Origin: CAYMQB01 sp964392665 | GTDB taxonomy: Bacteria; Hydrothermota; E44-bin80 | Length of the DNA stretch: 64,000 nt | Assembly (NCBI GenBank): GCA_964392665.1 | Contig: CAYMQB010000002.1 | Coordinates: forward strand, 50,976 to 114,975 | Reading direction: 5' to 3' | Shown here: piece after piece, positions 32,399-40,188 of the stretch | How the letters are laid out: each line of letters begins with the position of its first letter | Position numbering within the stretch: the stretch's first letter is position 1 | Made by a program: the position numbers and the translations under genes | The notes under the pieces: generated by a model | Database searches by the model: none | What the model saw: only the letters and a program-made list of their open reading frames with translations | What the model was told of the DNA's origin: nothing

Positions 32399-33526
32399 TT
32401 AAGGAAACTCCAGTCCATATCCTCTCAATATTTCCCTTCTCCTTTCGGTAAGATAACCTCCCGCAAGCACCTGCGCAATCACCATATCCCAGTTTTCATT
32501 TCCTTCGATAAGAACAGGACCATCTTCCGACAAAGCAATATCCCATCCAACGGAGAATAGGTTTGGGGAAATCAGAGCAGCTCTATTTGCAAGTGCTGCA
32601 ATCTTCGACCAGTTTGGAATTTTACCGTCCTTAAAATATTTCTTTATATTCACATCCTTTTCCTCGACCCATGGACCTTTTTCCCCGATGTAACCAAAAG
32701 CTTCTTCGGCAAGCTTCCCATTTCGAACATCAAGATTTACGACATAACCACCCTGGTGAAGATTATCGGTAATACTATCCTTCCTCCCCACTCTTAACAT
32801 AGCGAAATCAACGACAACTTCACCTCCCTTTGTCCTCAAGGTTGAAACCCTAACTGTGTTGAGTGACTTACCCCGTAGAACATTCATCTCTCGAGCTTGC
32901 TCTATTTTCTCTTCGACGATAAATCCCGTATATGGGTCTTCACTTTTTTGCCTTTTCTCAATATCTTCATTCATAAAAGAAAACATTTCATCCGAACTAT
33001 AAGTCTTTCCTTCGTTGCTCTTAAACGAATTCTCGGAGATTATCTCATCGAATATCTTAATTCCCTTTCCTCCAAGAGAACTAATAGGCTTTATTACAAG
33101 ACTCTGTATTTTTGTTTTCAAAAACCACTTTGCGAAATCATCCTTATTTCTCATAGGACTCCCATCAAACATAAATCCGCTGTCTGGATAATAGAAACCA
33201 TAAACTTTAACAACCGGTAGATTGAACTGCGAGTAATAGATGAAGAAAAAAAGTTTGTTTTCAAGTATGGGAATCCATCTTCTGTGATTCAGAGCTGGTC
33301 TCAATTTTCTTTCAATCCGCTCGTTAGATATATATGAAAGTTTTTCCTGTCTTGAAATTGTTTTTTTGAAAAAACCGTAAAGATAATATTCTAACGGACT
33401 GAAACTGTGCTTTAAACCCAAAATAACAATATTCAGTAGTTGGATTACGGAAGGTTTATTACCAAAAGAACTTGCTTTTTGTAACTGCTTTACAAATTTC
33501 TTCGCCTTTGTAAAGACCGATTTCAT
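32399..33526 (-). CDS. sugar-transfer-associated ATP-grasp protein
   Basis: 375 residues. The C-terminal two thirds resemble the sugar-transfer-associated ATP-grasp family: VIKPISSLGGKGIKIF (nucleotide-binding lysine and glycine loop), FIVEEKIEQ, SLNTVRVSTLRTKGGEVVVDFAMLRVGR, DNLHQGGYVVNLDVRNGKL, and SVGWDIALSEDGPVLIEGNENWD with the magnesium-binding Glu and Asn. Family members are near polysaccharide genes, and ligate amino or carboxyl groups to cell-surface molecules, but the exact substrate is unknown. The -10 box ends 9 nt before the ATG, predicting a near-leaderless mRNA. Confidence 0.82.
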   Translation of the reverse strand: MKSVFTKAKKFVKQLQKASSFGNKPSVIQLLNIVILGLKHSFSPLEYYLYGFFKKTISRQEKLSYISNERIERKLRPALNHRRWIPILENKLFFFIYYSQFNLPVVKVYGFYYPDSGFMFDGSPMRNKDDFAKWFLKTKIQSLVIKPISSLGGKGIKIFDEIISENSFKSNEGKTYSSDEMFSFMNEDIEKRQKSEDPYTGFIVEEKIEQAREMNVLRGKSLNTVRVSTLRTKGGEVVVDFAMLRVGRKDSITDNLHQGGYVVNLDVRNGKLAEEAFGYIGEKGPWVEEKDVNIKKYFKDGKIPNWSKIAALANRAALISPNLFSVGWDIALSEDGPVLIEGNENWDMVIAQVLAGGYLTERRREILRGYGLEFP

Positions 33527-33535
33527 CTCAAGGTC

Positions 33536-33564
33536 ATTACATCACATCTTCCTATTTTTGTCAA
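33536..33564 (-). promoter_or_regulatory. near-leaderless promoter of the ATP-grasp gene
   Basis: Minus strand TTGACA (33564-33559), 17 nt, TGTAAT (33541-33536); ATG at 33526. Confidence 0.75.
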
Positions 33565-33606
33565 GGCAAATGATTTTTCGGAAATTTAGTGAAAATATTC
33601 AATAAG

Positions 33607-34698
33607 TTATTTCTTCTCTAACCTTTTCTGACACTCCAGTCCCATTTTCGCATCCTGATATGCAGCACTCGTGTTTCCGAGTTCTCTTTCTGCATAGGCT
33701 CTATTAATGTAAGAATCACAAAAATCAGGGTCAATCTCCAGGGATTTCGTAAACGCCCCAATCGCTTCGCCATATTTCTCTGCTTTAAGATACGAAAACC
33801 CAAGATAATACTCCCCCTCTGCATCGGTATCTCCAGGAGCAACTACCTTCTTGAACACCCTTATTGCATCGACGAATTTGTCCTGGTTTAATAGTGCGAG
33901 ACCATAGCTGAAGTTTACATCCCTGTCGTCTGGATTTAGTTCAATAGCCTTTGCTAAAATAGCCTCTGATTCCTTTGCTTTACCATCTTTCAGCAAAATT
34001 CTTCCAAGGTCCACATAGATTTTTGTTGCTTCCTCTTTCCTTTTCTTGGCAAGTTCGACATTCTCTGCTTTCAGCCAATTGGGATCTTCGATAATCTTCA
34101 AAGATTTCTTTAGAATTTTCGCGGACTCACTCGTTTTTTCTCTAGTAAAATAGAAATTCGAGAGATTTATGTAAGCATCCATATCACCGGGAACAAGTTC
34201 CAGTGCCTTTCTATAGGTTTTTTCCGCTTCGTCATTCTTTTCTAACTTCTCAAAGCAATAGGCAAGGAGATTCAATGATTGTGTGTTTTTGCCATCGAAA
34301 TCAAGAGACCTCTCACTTCTCTTTGCGGCAAGTTCATATTCCTTGTTTTGCATATGCTTCAAAGCCCCATTGTAAAAGATAGCCCAATAGTTAAATAGGT
34401 TGTCATTCTTGAGTTTATCAATGGTTTTTGGATCAACGGAAATTGCTTTCTCGGTTTGCTTGCAAGCCTCCTCATACTGCTTCTTGCCAGCATAAGCTTT
34501 ACCTAACCAGAGATATGTTTCTGGGTTCTGAGGCTCTGCCTGAACAGCAAGTTTGAACTGCTCAATGGCTGCATCATAATTTGGTGGACTCTGACCATAA
34601 TAGACTTTGCCTGCTGTCATATATTGCGATTGACAACCTATCATTACGAATAATGTAAGAATAGAAAGTATTAGTAAGGATTTTTTGAAGTGTTTCAC
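33607..34698 (-). CDS. TPR lipoprotein, full-length
   Basis: 363 residues from a GTG at 34698, chosen because GGAGG ends 4 nt upstream and gives a clean signal peptide (KHFKKSLLILSILTLFVMIGC) with lipobox VMIGC. The rest is a chain of about seven tetratricopeptide repeats, for example YLWLGKAYAGKKQYEEACKQ, LNLLAYCFEKLEKNDEAEKT, AYINLSNFYFTREKTSESAK and YYLGFSYLKAEKYGEAIGAF. It is a protein-interaction scaffold on the periplasmic face of a membrane; partners unknown. A truncated paralogue lies at 36679-37449 on the other side of the DASS-Usp genes. Confidence 0.87.
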   Translation of the reverse strand: MKHFKKSLLILSILTLFVMIGCQSQYMTAGKVYYGQSPPNYDAAIEQFKLAVQAEPQNPETYLWLGKAYAGKKQYEEACKQTEKAISVDPKTIDKLKNDNLFNYWAIFYNGALKHMQNKEYELAAKRSERSLDFDGKNTQSLNLLAYCFEKLEKNDEAEKTYRKALELVPGDMDAYINLSNFYFTREKTSESAKILKKSLKIIEDPNWLKAENVELAKKRKEEATKIYVDLGRILLKDGKAKESEAILAKAIELNPDDRDVNFSYGLALLNQDKFVDAIRVFKKVVAPGDTDAEGEYYLGFSYLKAEKYGEAIGAFTKSLEIDPDFCDSYINRAYAERELGNTSAAYQDAKMGLECQKRLEKK

Positions 34699-34739
34699 AA
34701 TACCTCCAGTATTAAGGTTAAACAATTCTCAATTCACTA

Positions 34740-34768
34740 TAGATAGCAATTAAAAGAGAAGATGTCAA
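34740..34768 (-). promoter_or_regulatory. promoter of the TPR lipoprotein gene
   Basis: Minus strand TTGACA (34768-34763), 17 nt, TATCTA (34745-34740). It is the left half of an inverted repeat shared with the divergent DASS promoter. Confidence 0.75.
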
Positions 34769-34821
34769 GAAAAAAATGTCTGGAGTGCCTCCTTAAATTC
34801 TCTTGACATCTTCTCCTTTTA
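34751..34821. repeat. inverted repeat containing two divergent -35 regions
   Basis: 34751-34770 and 34801-34821 are inverted copies (20-21 bp with a one-base indel), each reading TCTTGACATCTTCTC then TTTTA outward. Each arm holds the -35 box of a divergent promoter, separated by 30 nt. Confidence 0.8.
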
Positions 34822-34831
34822 GTAGTAAAAA
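34803..34831 (+). promoter_or_regulatory. near-leaderless promoter of the DASS transporter gene
   Basis: TTGACA (34803-34808), 17 nt, TAAAAA (34826-34831); ATG at 34839 is 7 nt after the -10 box. The -10 match is weak. Confidence 0.55.
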
Positions 34832-34838
34832 AGAGCAT

Positions 34839-36221
34839 ATGAAGAAAATCAAACTGGTGATTTTTGCAGCTGGACTCCTCGCAAGCATCCTTTTATTATT
34901 TTTAAAAACTCCAATCGGACTCACACGAGCCGGGCAGAATGCACTGGCAGTTTTTGTCTTTGCAATTACTATGTGGATTACCGGTGCTCTTCCACTTCCG
35001 GTTACGGGAATTGCAGTATTTGCTCTTCTATCCTTGTTGAAAGTTTTACCTGCAAAAACCGTTTTTTCTCTTTTTGGAAGCAACGCAGTCTTTTTTATCC
35101 TTGGCGCTTTTATTTTAGCAGCAGCAATGATGAAAACAAGACTTTCTACCCGATTTGCGCTTAAATTCTTGAGCTTTTTTGACAGAAGCCCCTTATCACT
35201 TTTTACCGCAATCTTCATAGTATCTGCCTTTCTCGCTTTCTGGATGCCGGAACATGCTGTTGCTGCATTGATGCTTCCCGTTGTTCTTGAAATAGCCAGG
35301 GGATTGAAATTAAACCCGAAAAAGGAGTCTTATGGTAAAATGCTTTTTCTTGCCATTGCCTGGGGAGCGATTGTGGGAGGAGTCGCAACATTTCTTGGAG
35401 GGGCAAGAAACCCTCTCGCAGTAGGAATGCTATATGAAAGCTACAACACTTCGATATCCTTCTCAAGATGGATGCTTGCTGTGGTTCCAATCGTCATCAT
35501 CATTCTTGCAATCGTATGGATTCTAATGAGAATGACATTTAAGGTGGATGTTGACGATGTATCGGGCGCAAGAAGGATTCTAACTGAAAAACTAAATGAA
35601 ATGGGTAAAATGAACAATGCAGAAAAGGGTACTGCAGTTATTATTGTATTTACTATAATAGCGTGGACCTCCTTATCTGGTTATCTCGGACTCGCAGTTA
35701 TAGCATTACTCGGTAGCCTTCTGCTTTTCATCTTCAGGATTATCACCTGGAAGGACATAGAGAACTATATAAATTGGGGAATAATATTGATGTATGGAGG
35801 TGCAATTGCTCTTGGCTCTGCACTTGAAATTACTGGAGCAGCAAAATGGTTGGCACAAACGGTTATTGGTAACAAAATTCTCTCACCATATCTCTTTGTC
35901 CTTGTTATAAGTTTCATAAGCATATTATTAACGGAAGGAATGAGCAATGTCGCAACCGTTGCCTGTATGCTTCCTGTCGCTTTCAGTCTGGGCAAAGTTT
36001 TTGGCATAAATCCGATCGTCACAACATTTGCAGTAGCAGTACCTTCGGGTCTTGCTTTTTGCCTGCCTATCAGCACACCCGCAAATGCAATTGCATACTC
36101 TTCTAACTTCTACGGGGTGAAGGATTCGCTGAAGCTTGGAATCTTCTTGAACATTATTTCTTTCTTAATCTTTAACCTTATGGTCAGATTCTTCTGGCCA
36201 TTGATAGGACTCGTACCATGA
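34839..36221 (+). CDS. DASS/SLC13-family sodium:anion symporter
   Basis: 460 residues, about 11-12 hydrophobic segments. It matches divalent-anion:sodium symporters: AVFVFAITMWITGALPLPVTGIAVFALL, GAFILAAAMMKTRLSTRFAL, the first substrate/sodium-site region reading GGVATFLGGARNPLAVG (where many homologues have a GT-x-N motif), and the second EGMSNVATVACMLPVAF (SNVAT). Likely substrates are dicarboxylates or similar anions, which would suit the downstream TCA operon, but this is only inference. The stop overlaps the universal stress protein start by 4 nt. An in-frame TTG at 34803 is in the promoter and is rejected as start. Confidence 0.88.
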   Translation: MKKIKLVIFAAGLLASILLLFLKTPIGLTRAGQNALAVFVFAITMWITGALPLPVTGIAVFALLSLLKVLPAKTVFSLFGSNAVFFILGAFILAAAMMKTRLSTRFALKFLSFFDRSPLSLFTAIFIVSAFLAFWMPEHAVAALMLPVVLEIARGLKLNPKKESYGKMLFLAIAWGAIVGGVATFLGGARNPLAVGMLYESYNTSISFSRWMLAVVPIVIIILAIVWILMRMTFKVDVDDVSGARRILTEKLNEMGKMNNAEKGTAVIIVFTIIAWTSLSGYLGLAVIALLGSLLLFIFRIITWKDIENYINWGIILMYGGAIALGSALEITGAAKWLAQTVIGNKILSPYLFVLVISFISILLTEGMSNVATVACMLPVAFSLGKVFGINPIVTTFAVAVPSGLAFCLPISTPANAIAYSSNFYGVKDSLKLGIFLNIISFLIFNLMVRFFWPLIGLVP

Positions 36222-36679
36222 AATTAATGCTCGTTTTGTCGAATATCAGCTTCTCTTCCTCCTCTGTTACATACGCATTTGAAAAAGCAGAAAAGGAAAA
36301 TTACGAACTAATAGTTGTTTTTGTTCTCGATGAAGAGATACCCGATTCCGTTTCATCTCTTCTTATGTACATTGGTTTTTTGGGACCAAAACCAACCGAG
36401 GAGTTAAAAACTACGCTACTCGAAGAATATAAAAAAAGAGCACAATCGGAGCTTGAAAGAGTGGAGAAATTGGGCAATGAAAAAAATATACAAATGAAAA
36501 AGGTTTTGAAAAAAGGGAGATTTGTGAAAGAAATAATTGAGGTTTGCGAAAAGGAGAAACCTGACTTCGTAATAACATCAAGACCCAGAGAGCCTATGCT
36601 CTCTCAGGTACTTTCAAGTTATAATTTGGAAGAATTAAAAAAGAAGCTCGGAGCAAAACTTATTGTTATTGATGAATAA
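36218..36679 (+). CDS. universal stress protein (UspA-like)
   Basis: 153 residues with the Usp fold pattern: N-terminal MLVLSNISFSSSSVTYAFEKAEKE (strand, Ser-rich turn, helix), KRAQSELERVEKLG helix, IEVCEKEKPDFVITSRPRE strand, and a C-terminal AKLIVIDE strand. The ATP-binding G-2x-G-9x-G(S/T) motif is not clearly seen (TSRPREP instead), so it may be of the non-nucleotide-binding type. It overlaps the transporter gene, and Usp domains are frequently coupled to DASS and other transporters as cytoplasmic regulators. Confidence 0.8.
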   Translation: MKLMLVLSNISFSSSSVTYAFEKAEKENYELIVVFVLDEEIPDSVSSLLMYIGFLGPKPTEELKTTLLEEYKKRAQSELERVEKLGNEKNIQMKKVLKKGRFVKEIIEVCEKEKPDFVITSRPREPMLSQVLSSYNLEELKKKLGAKLIVIDE

Positions 36680-37449
36680 TGAGAACTAATGACCCGCTAA
36701 ATCACTATCACAAATTCTTTATTGAAATTGCTTTTTGTACTTCTGTGGTACTGGCTGGATGTCAATCAGGATACATGGTTGCCGGTAAAACTACTACTAT
36801 ACCTTTCCCTACTTTGAATTATGACACAGGAATAGATAGCTTGAAAAAGGTGTTGAGAGCAAACTCAACTAATCCTGATGCTCACATCGCCTTAGGAAAA
36901 CTATATGCTGCAAAAAGTTCATACAACAAAGCCTGCAGACAAACCGAGAATGCTCTAAATCTGTTACCAGAAAAACTTGAAGAATTGAGGAACGATTCAG
37001 AATTTAACTATTGGGCAATTTTCTATAATGCAGGATTAGCGGCTTTTGGAGAACAGCATTTTTATCTTACAATCAAAAGAATTAAGAGATCTCTTGACTT
37101 TGACTCAAAAAGTGGAATCTCCTTCAATCTGCTTGCACTCTGCTATGAAAAATTAGGGAAAGACGATGATGCAGAGAAAACCTATAAGAAGGCAGTGAAG
37201 TTAGTTCCAGATAATATAGATGCCTATATAAATCTTGCGAATTTTTACAAAACAAGGAATAAATTTGAGAAAGCCATCAAAATATTAACCGATGCTCAGA
37301 AGATAGTGGATGATTCTCTTTGGCTTAGCTGTAAACACCCATATAAACTTGAAGAAAGAAAAAAAATAAAATCCAGGGTTCATTTAGAACTTGGGAAAAT
37401 GATGTTCTTACTCCCCTATCATTCTGAACCTCACGAACTATCACCCTGA
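36679..37449 (+). pseudogene. truncated paralogue of the TPR lipoprotein
   Basis: 256 residues homologous to the N-terminal two thirds of the 33607-34698 lipoprotein: shared lipobox context LAGCQSGYMVAGK versus MIGCQSQYMTAGK, NYWAIFYN, RSLDFD, LLALCYEKLGKDDDAEKTYKKA. Homology stops at LELGKMM; the remaining residues FLLPYHSEPHELSP are translated from an intergenic repeat with ATCATTCTGAAC/ATCACCCTGAAT words. The copy therefore seems cut short by a repeat insertion. It still keeps the lipobox and four to five TPR units, so it might be expressed. It begins with an ATG overlapping the Usp stop. Confidence 0.7.
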
Positions 37450-37492
37450 ATTTTGGTTTGATTAATTATAGCATTGATTTAGTCTCGGGTTG

Positions 37493-37513
37493 ATGCCGAA
37501 ATAAATTCGGCAT
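37493..37513. repeat. ATGCCGAA palindromic repeat
   Basis: Perfect 8-bp arms ATGCCGAA / TTCGGCAT around ATAAA. A related element, with 10-bp arms, lies inside the PEGA-protein gene at 40415-40453. Confidence 0.7.
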
Positions 37514-37613
37514 GACGGTAAAAAATTTTGAGCTTTATTGAAATTTAATGGAGGAGAAAATGTGGTTGCTGGAAGACAAAAAATGAAAAAGCACTAAACT
37601 TTTTTTATATTAA

Positions 37614-37642
37614 TTGACAAATGAGGAACTTTGTGATATACT
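37614..37642 (+). promoter_or_regulatory. consensus promoter of the small membrane protein
   Basis: TTGACA (37614-37619), 17 nt, TATACT (37637-37642). It shares the TTGACAAATGA 11-mer with both regulator promoters. It predicts a 5' leader of about 108 nt. Confidence 0.8.
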
Positions 37643-37666
37643 ATCATTTGAATATTGATGGAAGTT

Positions 37667-37730
37667 CGTGAGGTCATGTGAATCCAGAGATAACAAATAA
37701 AGGAAACCTCACGATATTAATTGATCTCTG
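37667..37730 (+). promoter_or_regulatory. structured 5' leader, candidate pseudoknot
   Basis: Two interlocking helices can be drawn in the leader: CGTGAGGT (37667-37674) with ACCTCACG (37706-37713), and CAGAGAT (37685-37691), inside that loop, with ATCTCTG (37724-37730) outside it. This is the topology of an H-type pseudoknot. It ends 27 nt before the ATG. No riboswitch class recognised. Confidence 0.4.
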
Positions 37731-37756
37731 TAGTCTGATTATAAATAGGAGGAAAA

Positions 37757-38089
37757 ATGGAATGGTTATTATTTGGTGGATTAATACTCTTGATGAGTAT
37801 CTTCGGTAAAATTCCACAAATGGAAGCAGGAACCAAAATCTTAAATGCAATCAAAATTCCAGTTGGAATTGTCGTTTTCCTTGTAGGACTTTCTTCATTC
37901 GATTTGGGTGGGAGATATGTCTTCGGAGGGATAATGGGTCTCGTTGCTGGAGTGACATTACTCTTCACACTCTTTAAGCTGATTCCAAAAGCAGAATCCT
38001 CGATAGATAAAGTATCTACAATTCTAACTGCTTTTGAACTTCCTATTGGAATCCTTGCGATACTTGCGGCACTTATTGCTATGTTTTAA
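37757..38089 (+). CDS. small membrane protein of unknown function
   Basis: 110 residues with three to four hydrophobic segments (LLFGGLILLMSIFG, PVGIVVFLVGLSSF, YVFGGIMGLVAGVTLLFTLF, PIGILAILAALIAMF). The two halves show internal similarity (GTKILNAIKIPVGIVVFLVGL and VSTILTAFELPIGILAILAAL), suggesting an internal duplication. AGGAGG precedes the ATG. Its end overlaps the convergent gene at 38079 by 11 nt. Function unknown; the long structured leader indicates regulation at the RNA level. Confidence 0.7.
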   Translation: MEWLLFGGLILLMSIFGKIPQMEAGTKILNAIKIPVGIVVFLVGLSSFDLGGRYVFGGIMGLVAGVTLLFTLFKLIPKAESSIDKVSTILTAFELPIGILAILAALIAMF

Positions 38090-39317
38090 GTTTCTTCTTT
38101 TTTGCGGCAGGAAAAAGCACATTATTCAGAATCAATCTGTATCCTGGTGAACTTTTGTGTAATTCAAGCCTTGTAGGCGGGTCCCCTACAAGATGCGCAT
38201 AATCTTCCGGGTCATGTCCTCCAAGAAATGTATATGTTCCCTCACCATAATTTCCATGAATATATTTTGTCTCTTCAGTCCCTATCATTTCTCCCATTAT
38301 TACAACAGACCTTTTCAGCTTGCTCCGTCTGAAACCACAGTCCTGTCCTAGAAATTCCTTAACGAGTGCAGTGTGGTCCTGTGTGAGCATAGCGGGAACA
38401 GGATCATATTTAGCTGAAAACTCAAATAGCGAAAAATAGGTATCCTGTCCTCTCTGCTGTGCCTCTTTTGTAACATCAACATCCGAATGCTCGTAAACTA
38501 GAGGATTGGTAACAAGGTTAAAATTCTCAAAAGCAAGACACTTAGAAAAATCCAGCTTGCTTTTGTAGGCGACATCTATATCATCATCATCAAACGGGAT
38601 AGCAACGACATCGACACTGCCTGAAGCAAGTGCAATGTCGAGAGTAATTGGGGCGGAGCACATAGCAAATAGAAAACCCCCCTTCGCTATGTATTTTTTC
38701 ATCTCCTCTGCCACAGCGTGTTTTAATTCCCATACCTTCTTGAATCCAAATTTCTTTGCTTGATCCTTATTTGTCCTTACCTCATCCCTGTACCAGGATG
38801 CATTCCTGAACGATGCATAAAACTTCCCGTACTGTCCTGTAAAATCCTCGTGGTGCAAATGCAGCCAGTCATACTTGTATAGTTCTCCCGTGATAACTTC
38901 CTCGTCCCAGATCTTCTCATATGGTATTTTTGCATAGGTTAAAGCAAGAGTTACAGCATCATCCCACGGCTCTTTGTTTTCAGGCGTATAAACTGCAATT
39001 CTGGGAGCCTTTTCAAGAACCATCTTCTCCATATTATTACCCTCTATGATATTGTAGATAGACATCAAATCGGTCGAAGAAATTTCCTCAAAACGAACAC
39101 CCCGCAAGAGACAGAGCTTTTTTGCTTTTTCCATATCATCAAAAAGGAATGAACCTCCCCTGTAATTCAATAACCATTCTACATCGCTACCCCTCTCAAG
39201 CACCCAATATGCAACTCCATATGCTCTCAAGTGGTCACTCTGAGTCATATCCATTGGAATTAAAATGCTCTTAGGAAATACGAAACAAGGTATGAAAAAC
39301 AATATCAAAATATGCAA
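38079..39317 (-). CDS. secreted protein of the family often labelled 'asparagine synthetase B' in Bacteroidota
   Basis: About 412 residues. A hydrophobic signal-like stretch (HILILFFIPCFVFP) is followed by SILIPMDMTQSDHLRAYGVAYWVLERGSDVEWLLNYRGGSFLF, then APRIAVYTPENKEPWDDAVTLALTYAKIPY, YDWLHLHHEDFTGQYGKFY and LGGHDPEDY. This resembles an exported family in Bacteroidota commonly named asparagine synthetase B but lacking an obvious synthetase domain; the middle looks like a GATase1-like fold (FAMCSAPITLDIALA). I would not assign asparagine synthesis. The open frame extends to 39419, over the end of the upstream gene; I place the start at a TTG at 39317, uncertain. Confidence 0.65.
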   Translation of the reverse strand: MHILILFFIPCFVFPKSILIPMDMTQSDHLRAYGVAYWVLERGSDVEWLLNYRGGSFLFDDMEKAKKLCLLRGVRFEEISSTDLMSIYNIIEGNNMEKMVLEKAPRIAVYTPENKEPWDDAVTLALTYAKIPYEKIWDEEVITGELYKYDWLHLHHEDFTGQYGKFYASFRNASWYRDEVRTNKDQAKKFGFKKVWELKHAVAEEMKKYIAKGGFLFAMCSAPITLDIALASGSVDVVAIPFDDDDIDVAYKSKLDFSKCLAFENFNLVTNPLVYEHSDVDVTKEAQQRGQDTYFSLFEFSAKYDPVPAMLTQDHTALVKEFLGQDCGFRRSKLKRSVVIMGEMIGTEETKYIHGNYGEGTYTFLGGHDPEDYAHLVGDPPTRLELHKSSPGYRLILNNVLFPAAKKKKLKT

Positions 39318-39342
39318 TATTAGTGAAGATTCAGGGGTAAAT

Positions 39343-40101
39343 TTATTTGGATTTGCTACCTGAGGATTTCTTGCTTGGTTGCTTTTTTCTTGTATCTGCC
39401 TTCTTATCGTTCTTTTCACTTTTTTTAGCTTTTTCCTTGCTTTCTTGTTTCTTGTTCACTGTGACTTGTTTCTTGCTTGTTTTTTTATTTGACTTCGTCG
39501 CTGACTCTAAGATTTTTATTTTTTCTTTTTTCTCCCAGGTGTCCGAAATCCCATCGCTGTTCTTGTCGATAAAATAGTCATTCTGTAGGTCATTCCAGGG
39601 TTTCTTGGTCTTATTGATTTTTTTATCCTGTTGCAGATCGTTTATCCCGTCACCATTCTTATCGATGAATCTATCGGTCACATTTATGTCAATGATTATT
39701 TTACTTTTCTTCTTTTTGCTTGATTCTCCAGAAATGTCGTTTGTACCACTCAGATCAAAGTCAATTACATTGTCATTGATTCCATTCCCATCGTTGTCTA
39801 TGAAATTAGTATCCAGATCATTCATACCATTACCGTCTGCATCCTGAAAAAGGTCATTCTTACCATCTTTATTCTTATCGACGAATTTGAAAGGAAACTT
39901 GTATTTCTTACCATTTACATCATTCACTCCGTCTCCATCGGAATCCTGGAAAAGATCATTTTTCCCGTCCTTATTCTTATCCTCAAATCCAACTACCTTC
40001 TCTTCTTTGTTTCCCTTCTTGTTTTGCGTTTTCTCAATAGGGTGAACAAATCGAGGAATTAAGAAAATAAAAAGAATTAATAAAAGCAGTCCTCTTTTCA
40101 T
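39343..40101 (-). CDS. secreted calcium-binding-type repeat protein
   Basis: 252 residues: signal peptide (RGLLLLILFIFLIPRFVHP), then about eight repeats with the pattern DKNKDGKNDLFQDSDGDGVND, DNDGNGINDNVIDFDLSG, DKNGDGINDLQQDKK. These match the acidic DxDxDG loops of thrombospondin type 3 or dockerin-like calcium-binding modules. The C-terminal third is a low-complexity Lys/Ser tail. It is likely a surface or periplasmic protein stabilised by calcium. AAAGGAGA precedes the ATG, with a consensus promoter upstream. Confidence 0.78.
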   Translation of the reverse strand: MKRGLLLLILFIFLIPRFVHPIEKTQNKKGNKEEKVVGFEDKNKDGKNDLFQDSDGDGVNDVNGKKYKFPFKFVDKNKDGKNDLFQDADGNGMNDLDTNFIDNDGNGINDNVIDFDLSGTNDISGESSKKKKSKIIIDINVTDRFIDKNGDGINDLQQDKKINKTKKPWNDLQNDYFIDKNSDGISDTWEKKEKIKILESATKSNKKTSKKQVTVNKKQESKEKAKKSEKNDKKADTRKKQPSKKSSGSKSK

Positions 40102-40116
40102 TATTTCTCCTTTTTT

Positions 40117-40145
40117 TTGATATCAGAAAATCAGTCTTCTGTCAA
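40117..40145 (-). promoter_or_regulatory. promoter of the calcium-binding repeat protein
   Basis: Minus strand TTGACA (40145-40140), 17 nt, TATCAA (40122-40117). Confidence 0.6.
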
Positions 40146-40188
40146 GTTTTTTATTCCGTCTGCAATTTAAAGTTAGAATTCTTATGTT

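Noticed and set aside
38079..39317. True asparagine synthetase
   Set aside because: The protein is exported and lacks glutaminase and synthetase domain motifs; the usual label seems to be a misannotation.
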